Shown: positions 1 to 5,098 of the stretch, one piece after another
How the letters are laid out: each line of letters opens with the position of its first letter
Position numbering within the stretch: the first letter of the stretch is position 1
Assembly (NCBI GenBank): GCA_013204495.1
Contig: JABMNQ010000143.1
Span: forward strand, 1-5,308
Direction: 5' to 3'
Origin: Candidatus Pelagibacter sp.
Lineage (GTDB): Bacteria; Pseudomonadota; Alphaproteobacteria; Pelagibacterales; Pelagibacteraceae
Length of the DNA: 5,308 bases
Program-made: the position numbers and the translations under genes
The notes under the pieces: generated by a model
The model's input: the letters and a program-made list of their open reading frames with translations, nothing else
Database searches by the model: none
Told to the model about the DNA's origin: nothing

Positions 1-196
1 ATGCTTTTCTTGAAGCTTTAACTGCTAGATCAACATCTTTATGATTGCATTTTGAAACGGTACAAAGAACTTCAGCCGTTGCAGGGTTTATATTGTCAAA
101 CTTTTCTCCATCAATGGCCTCAACATATTTACCATCAATAAAAGCTCTACCTTCAAATTTTAAATTTTGAGAAATTTTTTTATAATTGATTGTCAT
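1..196 (-). CDS. Aldehyde dehydrogenase, N-terminal fragment (cut by window edge)
   Basis: The minus strand from the ATG at 196 stays open to the left edge and encodes 65 residues. The sequence has the N-terminal pattern of NAD(P)-dependent aldehyde dehydrogenases: about 15 variable residues, then RAFIDGKYVEA (near residues 17-27), INPATAEVL, and VDLAVKASRKA, where the first Rossmann-side helix begins. These enzymes oxidise aldehydes to carboxylates in the cytoplasm. The lead-in length and spacing resemble the PuuC (gamma-glutamyl-aminobutyraldehyde) and betaine-aldehyde dehydrogenase groups, but the catalytic Cys and Glu lie outside the window, so substrate cannot be assigned. There is no clear Shine-Dalgarno sequence before the ATG. 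The gene lies 42 nt downstream of the metalloprotease-like gene on the same strand and could be the third gene of that transcript or have its own promoter. Family call is firm, substrate unknown. Confidence 0.85.
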   Translation of the reverse strand, partial: MTINYKKISQNLKFEGRAFIDGKYVEAIDGEKFDNINPATAEVLCTVSKCNHKDVDLAVKASRKA

Positions 197-238
197 TTAA
201 AATTTAAAGTTAATATCTTAAGTGTACTAAAGCAAGAT

Positions 239-1192
239 TTATTTCATCTCTCCGAAGAAACCAAACTTTTCTCCTGATTTTGCAAATTCTCCTGTCCAGT
301 CTCTCCAGTTACAAGTTGGCCCAATTCTATTTTGATACCATTTGTTTTTTTTCTCAGCTTCCTGCATTATCTTAACCAACTTAGGGTGAGTGTATTTTCC
401 AAGATTTCTTTCACACATTATTTCATAAGGATTGTAAGGATCTTTTGAAGTTGGTGTTAAGTAAACGCTATCTATAAGCTGAGGACAACCTTCAATATTA
501 TGAGTGTACAAATTTCTATTAAGTTTTGTTCCATAACTTAACTGATGACCACTTTTATCATCTTGTTGATTTGTATAATGGATTTTTTTCATGCCATCCA
601 TGCATCTAATACCCATTAATTGAGTGTGCAAAAGCTCATGAAGGTTAATATGTAAAAAATCTTTTTCATGTTTCATTACATCTCCAGATCTATTATTGCT
701 TTTAACAAATATTCCACCTATCCCAACACCAGCATCTCCACCGTGCTCTCCTTTATCAACATCGGTCCAAAAAAAATACGTTTTTTTCTTATTATTGAAT
801 CCCCCCACTTGATGAAAGTAATGACCCATTTGGGTATTAACACTTTTATCTTTTAACTCTTTCCAGTTTTTACTAGTTCTAATAAATGTAATATCTAATT
901 TTCCATCTTTTCTATAATCATATCTGTATTTTTTACCTATTCCACCTGAACCCTTGTTTGCTTTTGTAGCTTCAAACATTGTATTATTTACTTTTTCTAA
1001 AATAGTTTCCATATTACCATTTATATCTAACTCTCTGTCTTTACCATCAGATGGTAATAAATAAATAAAGTGAATTTGATGTTCGTCTGTTACATCTGGC
1101 TGGTCTTCAAAAAATCTTCCTGGTTTATTATCTGCTGAAACCAAGGATGTATTAATGATCAATGATAAAAAAAATATTAATAAAATTTTCAT
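239..1192 (-). CDS. Secreted HExxH-motif protein, putative zinc metalloprotease
   Basis: The 317-residue product starts with a textbook Sec signal peptide: Lys2, a hydrophobic core at about 3-17, and a probable cleavage site after VSA (residue 20). The mature protein is therefore periplasmic or exported. Residues 185-189 read HELLH, the zinc-binding and catalytic HExxH motif, inside a likely helix (LHINLHELLHTQLMG). The segment does not continue as the metzincin HExxHxxGxxH, so the third zinc ligand is not evident; His206, His216, His231 and acidic residues downstream are candidates. PYEIMC at 255-260 could be a Met-turn-like element below the site (inference). Four cysteines (197, 236, 260, 294) follow the motif and could form disulfides outside the cytoplasm. 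I do not recognise a named family. The start at 1192 is set by the signal peptide, and there is no clear Shine-Dalgarno sequence. The gene sits 13 nt behind the VOC gene, probably in one transcript. Confidence 0.8.
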   Translation of the reverse strand: MKILLIFFLSLIINTSLVSADNKPGRFFEDQPDVTDEHQIHFIYLLPSDGKDRELDINGNMETILEKVNNTMFEATKANKGSGGIGKKYRYDYRKDGKLDITFIRTSKNWKELKDKSVNTQMGHYFHQVGGFNNKKKTYFFWTDVDKGEHGGDAGVGIGGIFVKSNNRSGDVMKHEKDFLHINLHELLHTQLMGIRCMDGMKKIHYTNQQDDKSGHQLSYGTKLNRNLYTHNIEGCPQLIDSVYLTPTSKDPYNPYEIMCERNLGKYTHPKLVKIMQEAEKKNKWYQNRIGPTCNWRDWTGEFAKSGEKFGFFGEMK

Positions 1193-1205
1193 ATTATTTT
1201 ACTTA

Positions 1206-1616
1206 TTATTCGGGGTTTGCAGTTAATGTTTTGATCTCTAATATGTTTTCATTAGGATCTTTAACAAAGAATGTTTCTTGCTCATATTTTGTGTCTTTAA
1301 ACCTTAAATAAGGCTCATCATAATATTTAGTATTTTTTTCTCTTAATCTACTTTTAAGAGCATCAAAATTTTTTCTAGATAAATGTACACCAAAATGAGG
1401 AACAGAAACGTTACCCATATCTACATCATGTCTTTCACTGTCAAGCTTATGCTCACTTGCGTGAAGTGTTAGTTCATTTCCCCAAAAATCTACGTCTGCC
1501 CATTCTTGGGCTGAATTATCCAATCTACATCCCAATATCTCGCTATAAAAATGTTTGGCTTTTTCTAAATCGCCACAAGGTATTGCTAAATGAAAACAGT
1601 TGGTGTTTTTGTACAT
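1206..1616 (-). CDS. VOC superfamily protein (glyoxalase/extradiol dioxygenase-like)
   Basis: This 136-residue cytoplasmic protein has two beta-alpha-beta-beta-beta modules of the vicinal oxygen chelate fold. Module one begins FHLAIP (8-13), with DLEKAKHFYSEILGC (16-30). Module two contains VPHFGVHLS (72-80), and the protein ends with FFVKDPNENILEIK (116-129). Metal ligands expected in the family can be placed at His9, His74 and Glu127, so the metal site looks intact. The pattern, including EPYLRFK and the WADVDFWGNELTLH strand, matches the group often annotated as predicted extradiol dioxygenases (COG3565-like), whose true substrate is generally unknown. It starts at the ATG at 1616, preceded by a good Shine-Dalgarno sequence, and appears to be the first gene of a leftward operon with the HELLH protein. 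It diverges from cysE across a 77-nt shared promoter region. Confidence 0.88.
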   Translation of the reverse strand: MYKNTNCFHLAIPCGDLEKAKHFYSEILGCRLDNSAQEWADVDFWGNELTLHASEHKLDSERHDVDMGNVSVPHFGVHLSRKNFDALKSRLREKNTKYYDEPYLRFKDTKYEQETFFVKDPNENILEIKTLTANPE

Positions 1617-1622
1617 AAATTT

Positions 1623-1628
1623 TCCTCT
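1623..1628 (-). promoter_or_regulatory. Ribosome binding site of the VOC gene
   Basis: On the minus strand AGAGGA ends 6 nt before the ATG at 1616. Because most neighbouring genes have weak or no Shine-Dalgarno sequence, this clear one supports the start choice and suggests efficient initiation of this operon. Confidence 0.7.
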
Positions 1629-1649
1629 TTAAATTGCGTGTTTAAAGCT

Positions 1650-1678
1650 TATATAAAGCAATATAAATCTATAATCAA
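1650..1678 (-). promoter_or_regulatory. Candidate sigma70 promoter for the VOC / HELLH operon
   Basis: Reading the minus strand, TTGATT (1678-1673) is followed after exactly 17 nt by TATATA (1655-1650). The -35 box matches four of six consensus bases and the -10 box about four of six. The predicted transcript would start near 1643, giving a leader of about 27 nt that contains the AGAGGA ribosome binding site. The AT-rich background makes chance matches easy, so this stays tentative. Confidence 0.35.
1670..1675 (+). promoter_or_regulatory. Candidate -10 box of cysE-cysK
   Basis: A perfect TATAAT lies 18 nt before the cysE ATG, so transcription would begin near 1682 and leave a leader of only about 12 nt. 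No good -35 box is visible at 16-18 nt spacing. The box overlaps the -35 element proposed for the divergent VOC operon, so the two promoters could exclude one another. Confidence 0.4.
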
Positions 1679-1693
1679 CACTAGCAATAAAAA

Positions 1694-2272
1694 ATGAGCG
1701 ACTTTTTACAATCTATAATTGACAGAGACCCTGCGGCAAAATCTAAACTAAGTTTAATTTTAACTTACCCTGGTGTCAAAGCAGTTTTTTTTCACAGAAT
1801 TGCTAATTTTTTTCATCTTGCTAAGTTTCATTTAATTGCAAGAATAATTTCTCAACTCTCTAGATTTTTAACTGGAATAGAAATTCACCCAGGTGCAAAA
1901 ATTGGCAAAAATTTATTTATTGATCATGGTATGGGTGTTGTAATTGGTGAGACATCTGAAATTGGAAATAATGTAACCATTTATCACATGGCAACATTAG
2001 GTGGGATTTCACCAAGTATTAATTCACACAATCAAAGACAAGTTAAGAGACATCCAACATTAAATGATTGTGTTGTCGTTGGTTCTGGTGCTCAAATTTT
2101 AGGACCCGTGATAATTGGAGCGAATGCAAAAATTGGCTCAAACGCAGTAGTGACAAAAGATGTTCCTGAAAATGCAGTGATGGTTGGAATACCTGCTAAA
2201 AATGTTGGAACCGCTACTGAAGAATTTAAACCTTATGCGGTAGATGATTCAAATAAAGATACTTCAAGCTAA
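1694..2272 (+). CDS. cysE: Serine O-acetyltransferase (short form)
   Basis: CysE transfers acetyl from acetyl-CoA to serine, giving O-acetylserine, the carbon skeleton for cysteine. The 192-residue product has a short helical N-terminus with the DRDPA motif (10-14; its second Asp aligns with a serine-binding Asp of E. coli CysE). A left-handed beta-helix of hexapeptide repeats follows from about 62 to 170 ([46 protein letters not shown]). The catalytic Asp-His pair is D77-H78 in IDHG, and H120 in KRHP matches the second active-site His. E. coli CysE is about 273 residues; this protein lacks most of the N-terminal helical domain, as do many bacterial short forms. The C-terminus ends in Ser-Ser, not the terminal Ile that docks CysE into CysK, so the classical cysteine synthase complex is not predicted. 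The start lacks a Shine-Dalgarno sequence, and the stop overlaps the cysK start (TAATG). Confidence 0.94.
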   Translation: MSDFLQSIIDRDPAAKSKLSLILTYPGVKAVFFHRIANFFHLAKFHLIARIISQLSRFLTGIEIHPGAKIGKNLFIDHGMGVVIGETSEIGNNVTIYHMATLGGISPSINSHNQRQVKRHPTLNDCVVVGSGAQILGPVIIGANAKIGSNAVVTKDVPENAVMVGIPAKNVGTATEEFKPYAVDDSNKDTSS

Positions 2273-3273
2273 TGAAAAATATTCAAGACAGCTTTATTTC
2301 TGGAATTGGCAACACTCCTTTAATCAAGCTTAGGGCTGCATCAGAAATTACTGGATGTAATATTTATGGTAAAGCTGAATTTATGAATCCAGGTGGTTCT
2401 GTTAAAGATCGTGCAGCACTTACATTAATTAGAGATGCTGAAGAAAAGAATTTAATCTCTAAAGGAGGAATCATAGTTGAAGGTACAGCTGGTAATACCG
2501 GTATTGGCTTATGTCTTCTTGGAAATTCACTTGGTTACAAAACTATTATTGTAATGAATGACAATCAAACTCAAGAGAAAAAAGATTTACTTAGAAATAT
2601 TGGTGCTGATTTAAGATTAGTTCCAGCTAAACCTTATAAAGATGACAAAAACTTTGTTAAAGTTGCAGCAAAACTTGCAGATGAATTAAGACCATCAAAC
2701 AATAATGGAGTTGTGTGGGCTAATCAGTTTGACAACGTTGCAAATGCTAAGGGTCATTATGAAGGAACAGGACAAGAAATTTGGGAGCAGACTGAAGGAA
2801 AAGTTGATGGCTTTATATGCTCTTCAGGAACAGGGGGAACAATTGCAGGAGTAAGTAATGCTCTTAAAGAAAAGAATAAAGATATTAAGATTTATCTATC
2901 AGATCCAAAGGGTTCAGCTCTTTATAATTATATAAAGAATGGTGAATTAAAATCTGAAGGTGGGTCAATTACTGAAGGAATTGGCTCAAGTCGAATTACT
3001 AAGAACTTTGAGAATGCTAAAATTGATGACGCTTATTCAATTGATGATCATGAAGCGTTGCCTATACTTTATGATTTAATAGAACATGAGGGATTAAGTC
3101 TTGGTACTAGCTGTGGAATTAATATTGCAGGGGCTATTAGAATGGGTAAAGAACTTGGTCCCGGAAAAACTATTGTTACAATCCTTTGTGATAAGAGCGA
3201 TAAATACGCAACTAAAATGTTTAATAAAAAATTTCTTGAGGAAAAAGGGTTACCCTACCCCAATTGGATTTAA
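2272..3273 (+). CDS. cysK: Cysteine synthase family (O-acetylserine sulfhydrylase, PLP fold type II)
   Basis: This 333-residue cytoplasmic enzyme would replace the acetate of O-acetylserine with sulfide to form cysteine. The PLP Schiff-base lysine is K45 in PGGSVKDRA. The substrate-binding loop is EGTAGNTGIG (70-79), the phosphate-binding loop is SSGTGGT (184-190), and the segment meeting the pyridine ring is GTSCGIN (278-284). SITEGIG (232-238) is the usual lid region. Compared with classical CysK (EPTSGNTG, GISSGA), the loops differ at several positions. The pattern NQFDNVAN...H...TG.EIW, plus the EGTAGNTG loop, recalls a separate branch that includes fungal cysteine-synthase-like proteins, so the sulfur donor or acceptor could differ. 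Translation is coupled to cysE through a one-base overlap, which strongly supports O-acetylserine as substrate. There is no convincing terminator after the stop. Confidence 0.88.
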   Translation: MKNIQDSFISGIGNTPLIKLRAASEITGCNIYGKAEFMNPGGSVKDRAALTLIRDAEEKNLISKGGIIVEGTAGNTGIGLCLLGNSLGYKTIIVMNDNQTQEKKDLLRNIGADLRLVPAKPYKDDKNFVKVAAKLADELRPSNNNGVVWANQFDNVANAKGHYEGTGQEIWEQTEGKVDGFICSSGTGGTIAGVSNALKEKNKDIKIYLSDPKGSALYNYIKNGELKSEGGSITEGIGSSRITKNFENAKIDDAYSIDDHEALPILYDLIEHEGLSLGTSCGINIAGAIRMGKELGPGKTIVTILCDKSDKYATKMFNKKFLEEKGLPYPNWI

Positions 3274-3350
3274 ATATATCACATGACCTTTTTGTCAATT
3301 TATATGAGCTGTCCACCCACATATAGTTAAAATTAAAAAACAAACAAACA

Positions 3351-3355
3351 AAGGA
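3351..3355 (+). promoter_or_regulatory. Ribosome binding site of the NTF2-like gene
   Basis: AAGGA ends 6 nt before the ATG at 3362, behind an A-rich stretch with three CAAA repeats. The 88-nt gap after cysK plus this dedicated site suggests independent translation, possibly from its own transcript. TTGTCA (3292-3297) and TATAGT (3322-3327) exist in the gap, but with a 24-nt spacer they do not form a convincing promoter. Confidence 0.6.
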
Positions 3356-3361
3356 TAAAAT

Positions 3362-3682
3362 ATGTCGATACTAGCGAAATATAACACAGCTATGGAAGCA
3401 AAAGACGAAGCTGCTATGAATGAACTTTTGCATGATGATTATAAATTCACAATGCATGCTTCAGGTAAAGTTTTAGGTAAGGCAGATGTAATTAAATGGG
3501 CAATGAGCGGAGACATCAAAAGAGACAAGATTAGAGTTCTTTTTGAAAATGATGAAATCGGAATTGAGCATGCATTTGTAACATTCGATGATAAAAATAC
3601 TGAGGCAGTAATGGCAGTTTTCAAATATCAAGATGGAAAAATGATTTCTCTTGAAACTGGGGCTACAAAAATACCTAAATAA
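3362..3682 (+). CDS. NTF2-like / SnoaL-like small protein
   Basis: The 106-residue product has the layout of a single-domain NTF2-like fold. It begins with an alpha-helix opening (LAKYNTAMEAKDEAAMNELL, 4-23), then the typical DDYKFTMHASG turn-and-strand (25-35), the G-KADVIKWAM helix (39-48), and a beta-sheet half with IRVLFEND, HAFVTFDD and AVMAVFKYQDGKM (about 57-94). Members of this fold form cone-shaped pockets and act as small-molecule isomerases, cyclases or binding proteins; sequence alone does not say which. No signal peptide is present, so it is cytoplasmic. Candidate pocket residues are His24, Asp25, Asp26, Tyr27 and His32 (inference). It stands between cysK and the SMR pair on the same strand with its own ribosome binding site. 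Fold call good, function unknown. Confidence 0.75.
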   Translation: MSILAKYNTAMEAKDEAAMNELLHDDYKFTMHASGKVLGKADVIKWAMSGDIKRDKIRVLFENDEIGIEHAFVTFDDKNTEAVMAVFKYQDGKMISLETGATKIPK

Positions 3683-3720
3683 TTATATATCTCTAGCTAG
3701 ATTTCATTTAAGATAATTAA

Positions 3721-4056
3721 ATGAATCTTGCTAGTGGCTATATATTTCTAGTACTTGCTATAATTCTTGGAATTTCATCCAACGGTTTTTTAAAAGCTAC
3801 AGAAGGCTTTACAAATATTTACCCTACTATCTTTTGCATTATTACAATTGTTGCATGTATCTTTTGTTTATCTAAAGCAATGACTATTATACCTGTTGGT
3901 TTTACCTACGCTACTTATGGTGGACTTACTATTACAGCTGTAACAATTTTTGGTGTTGTAAAATATAATCAAACACCAAATCTGTATGCTATTCTTGGAA
4001 TATCTTTAATAATAGTTGGTGTTATATTGTTAAATACCATGGGAAAGACTAATTAA
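3721..4056 (+). CDS. SMR-family four-helix membrane protein, subunit A (lacks the conserved Glu)
   Basis: The 111-residue, very hydrophobic protein has four predicted transmembrane helices (about 7-24, 35-52, 58-79, 88-107). It aligns without gaps to EmrE with an offset of three residues: K25-A-T-E-G-F (EmrE K22...EGF), P35 (P32), PxGxxYA at 58-64 (P55...YA), and a GV...N end. This identifies the small multidrug resistance / DMT family. However, the position of the essential EmrE Glu14 is Gly17 here, there is no acidic residue anywhere in helix 1, and Trp63 is replaced by Tyr66. Classical proton-coupled drug antiport is therefore doubtful. It overlaps the next gene by one base (TAATG), which suggests a two-component heterodimer as in EbrAB or MdtIJ. 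There is no clear Shine-Dalgarno sequence; the start 38 nt after the NTF2-like stop suggests possible co-transcription. Family 0.85, function open. Confidence 0.82.
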   Translation: MNLASGYIFLVLAIILGISSNGFLKATEGFTNIYPTIFCIITIVACIFCLSKAMTIIPVGFTYATYGGLTITAVTIFGVVKYNQTPNLYAILGISLIIVGVILLNTMGKTN

Positions 4057-4388
4057 TGAATATGACAACTTCTTACTTATTTTTAGCTCTAGCAGTTGTT
4101 CTAGGTGTTACTTCAAATAGTTTTGCAAAAAGTGCTGAGGGTTTTACCCTTCTCTTTCCAAGCATCATTACAGGAATTACCATTGTTTTATGCATGTATG
4201 CTTTATCAATGGTTATGAAAAATATACCTATAGGAATTACTTATGCTTCATTTGCTGGTCTTGCAATCATTGCAACAGTAATTGTTGGTATAATTAAATA
4301 CAATCAAGTTCCAAACCTTTATTCAGTAATAGGTTTGTGTTTTATTATCGTTGGTGTGTTGATGGTTAACTTATTAGGAAGTAATTAA
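4056..4388 (+). CDS. SMR-family four-helix membrane protein, subunit B (lacks the conserved Glu)
   Basis: The 110-residue partner of the preceding gene aligns to it end to end without gaps; by hand I count about 55 identical residues of 110, so the pair arose by tandem duplication. Four transmembrane helices fall at matching positions. Shared segments include AEGF/TEGF near 27-30, ITIV (41-44), IP.G (57-60), KYNQ.PNLY (81-89) and IIVG (97-100). The EmrE Glu14 position is again Gly17, and the EmrE Trp63 position is Phe66. That both copies keep the same substitution while their sequences have diverged argues against a random loss. The start overlaps the upstream stop; a second ATG two codons on (4062) is possible. 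Translation is probably coupled, because only a weak GGGA lies upstream. Likely inner-membrane heterodimer; substrate unknown. An ArnE/ArnF-like flippase role, also glutamate-free in a related fold, is an alternative (inference). Confidence 0.82.
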   Translation: MNMTTSYLFLALAVVLGVTSNSFAKSAEGFTLLFPSIITGITIVLCMYALSMVMKNIPIGITYASFAGLAIIATVIVGIIKYNQVPNLYSVIGLCFIIVGVLMVNLLGSN

Positions 4389-4496
4389 TTATATTTTCTT
4401 AAAAATTAATTGAACTGTAAATTCTTACAGAAAATATACTAGAAGTGTTTCTAAAATTATCGACATTTTAATATTTTCTAAAGTTGTATTCAATAA

Positions 4497-4523
4497 ATTT
4501 ATTTAACAAAAGGTTAAATAAAT
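4497..4523 (+). terminator. Hairpin downstream of the SMR pair, possible terminator
   Basis: ATTTATTTAAC (4497-4507) and GTTAAATAAAT (4513-4523) form a perfect 11-bp stem with a five-base AAAAG loop, followed by GTTTTG. The stem is AT-only apart from the C-G pair closing the loop, and the T run is short, so termination strength is uncertain. It lies 109 nt after the SMR stop and is the first long stem downstream. Terminator or part of a larger structured RNA cannot be decided by eye. Confidence 0.4.
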
Positions 4524-4608
4524 GTTTTGTATGAAATATTTAGAAATGTTATTGTATAAATACCAACAAAGGAGGATGATTATGAATTTATCACCACCTG
4601 ACACATAA
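4522..4608 (+). CDS. Candidate small ORF (28 codons, or 8 codons from the inner ATG)
   Basis: An ATG at 4522 opens a 28-codon frame ending TAA at 4606-4608, with an AAGG 8 nt upstream. The same frame contains the ATG at 4582, which sits at ideal distance from a far stronger ribosome binding site (4568-4575). Starting there gives only MNLSPPDT, a leader-peptide-sized product with two consecutive prolines. In the longer reading, the ribosome binding site itself is translated as Gln-Arg-Arg, including two AGG codons. Because the strong site makes sense only for the inner start, I favour the 8-codon peptide. No gene follows on the plus strand that it could obviously attenuate. Not recognised as any known small protein. 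Confidence 0.3.
   Translation: MFCMKYLEMLLYKYQQRRMIMNLSPPDT
4568..4575 (+). promoter_or_regulatory. Near-perfect Shine-Dalgarno sequence before the micro-ORF
   Basis: AAAGGAGG is fully complementary to the 3' end of bacterial 16S rRNA (CCUCCUUU). It is 6 nt before the ATG at 4582, the optimal spacing. It is by far the strongest ribosome binding site in the window, yet it precedes only eight codons. Confidence 0.6.
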
Positions 4609-4622
4609 CTGGTGTGATTAAA
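4587..4622 (+). other. Hairpin overlapping the micro-ORF stop codon
   Basis: TTT-ATCAC-C-ACC (4587-4598) can pair with GGT-GTGAT-T-AAA (4611-4622). This gives an 11-bp stem with one bulged base on each side and a 12-base loop holding the micro-ORF stop TAA. The left arm contains ATCACCACCT (4590-4599), which can alternatively pair with the upstream ribosome binding site. Confidence 0.4.
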
Positions 4623-4654
4623 TAATCAAAGACTAATTAAGATCGAAAAAATAT

Positions 4655-4691
4655 AAAATCCATTATTATGGATTTTGGCGTATACCGCTAA
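4655..4691 (+). other. Two adjoining hairpins of unknown role
   Basis: AAAATCCAT/ATGGATTTT forms a perfect 9-bp stem with a TATT loop (4655-4676). It is directly followed by TTGGCG/CGCTAA, a 6-bp stem including one G-U pair with a TATAC loop (4675-4691). The two share two bases, so they would fold alternately or fray at the joint. The first resembles a weak terminator with only four T residues on its 3' side. Confidence 0.35.
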
Positions 4692-4750
4692 CTTACAGGG
4701 GAACTCTTTTGGAGCTTTCTGAAAGGGTGAACCCCTTAAAAGATAAGTTA
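4689..4750 (+). ncRNA. Possible branched RNA fold next to the DUF952 stop codon
   Basis: TAACTTA (4689-4695) pairs with TAAGTTA (4744-4750), and inside this GGGG (4698-4701) pairs with CCCC (4732-4735). The enclosed segment can form two small arms, CTC-TTTTG-GAG and CTTT-CTG-AAAG, giving a three-way-junction outline; an alternative AAGGG-TGAAC-CCCTT hairpin competes. The outer right arm overlaps the last codon region of the minus-strand DUF952 gene, so it could instead belong to that gene's 3' end. No match to a known riboswitch is recognised. Confidence 0.25.
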
Positions 4751-5092
4751 AAAAATAGATGGCAAGACGTGAGTACCATCACCAGATAAAATAATATCCT
4801 GTTCATCAACAATATTGGAAATATCCAATGGAGAATACAAATGAGGAAACATGGCTCCATCTGAAGTTTGCTCCCAAACTAAATGATCAAGTTTTAAAAT
4901 ATCAACTTTTAACAAGATTAAATCTTTTTGATTATGATAAAATTTTTTAAGAGTTGCTGCAACCTGGTCGCTCCCTGAAAAATGAATATAACCATCTTCT
5001 AGATCTTTTTTAGAACCTATTAATTTGCCCTTATTCTTAATCTCAAGCCACTCGGATTTAGTACATATTTTGTATACAAACTTGAAGTTCAT
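4748..5092 (-). CDS. DUF952 family protein
   Basis: The 114-residue cytoplasmic protein carries the features of the DUF952 family (COG3502). It opens with FVYKICTKSEWLEIKNKGKL, followed by GS..DLEDGYIHFSGSDQV (26-44) with the conserved DG(Y/F)IH(F/L)S, then an alpha-helical ATLKKFY and the strand DLILLKVDILKL (57-68). LVWEQ (71-75) and the FPHLYSPLD signature (82-90) come next. Length is close to full for the family. No enzymatic role is established that I can cite; the conserved His37 and His84 are candidate functional residues (inference). No signal peptide or membrane segment is visible. The ATG at 5092 has no Shine-Dalgarno sequence, but a well-formed promoter upstream predicts transcription starting at the ATG itself. 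It is convergent with the SMR pair. Confidence 0.88.
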   Translation of the reverse strand: MNFKFVYKICTKSEWLEIKNKGKLIGSKKDLEDGYIHFSGSDQVAATLKKFYHNQKDLILLKVDILKLDHLVWEQTSDGAMFPHLYSPLDISNIVDEQDIILSGDGTHVLPSIF

Positions 5093-5098
5093 GTAAAA

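Larger units (their letters stand above)
4389..4747. other. Convergent intergenic region rich in inverted repeats
   Basis: This 359-nt gap between the SMR pair and the oppositely oriented DUF952 gene holds no normal-sized reading frame on either strand. It contains a series of inverted repeats: CTGTAA/TTACAG at 4415-4430 (loop ATTC), an 11-bp AT stem at 4497-4523, a bulged stem at 4587-4622, a 9-bp stem at 4655-4676, a 6-bp stem at 4675-4691, and a possible branched fold at 4689-4750. A near-perfect ribosome binding site and micro-ORF lie at 4568-4608. Possible -10 boxes TATACT (4435-4440) and TATAAA (4555-4560) exist, without good -35 partners. A small structured RNA gene is possible; I recognise no known RNA family. 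Confidence 0.5.

Noticed and set aside
668..856. 62-codon plus-strand open frame
   Set aside because: It is antisense to the HELLH protein, whose signal peptide and motif show it to be the real gene. The frame has no ribosome binding site and no family features.
3101..3286. 61-codon plus-strand frame
   Set aside because: It lies in another frame inside the 3' end of cysK, which is intact to its stop.
3276..3300. Terminator after cysK (TGAC-CTTTTT-GTCA)
   Set aside because: The stem is only four base pairs and is not followed by a T tract.
3439..3624. 61-codon minus-strand frame
   Set aside because: It is antisense to the NTF2-like gene, which has a good ribosome binding site and a complete domain.
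4550..4622. Guanidine (ykkC-type) riboswitch, considered because of the adjacent SMR genes
   Set aside because: The structure lies downstream of the SMR genes, not upstream, and the characteristic ACGR-loop hairpins are missing.
4696..4740. TPP riboswitch, suggested by ACAGGGG...CTGA...GGGTGAACCCC
   Set aside because: The CUGAGA box is not exact, the second helix arm (CUGAUCUGG...GCGUAGGGA) is absent, and no thiamine gene lies downstream.
4689..4750. Integron attC-like site, considered because SMR (qac) genes are common cassettes
   Set aside because: The arms TAACTTA and TAAGTTA do not fit the RYYYAAC and GTTRRRY core sites, no integrase is seen, and the SMR pair has a native-looking coupled layout.
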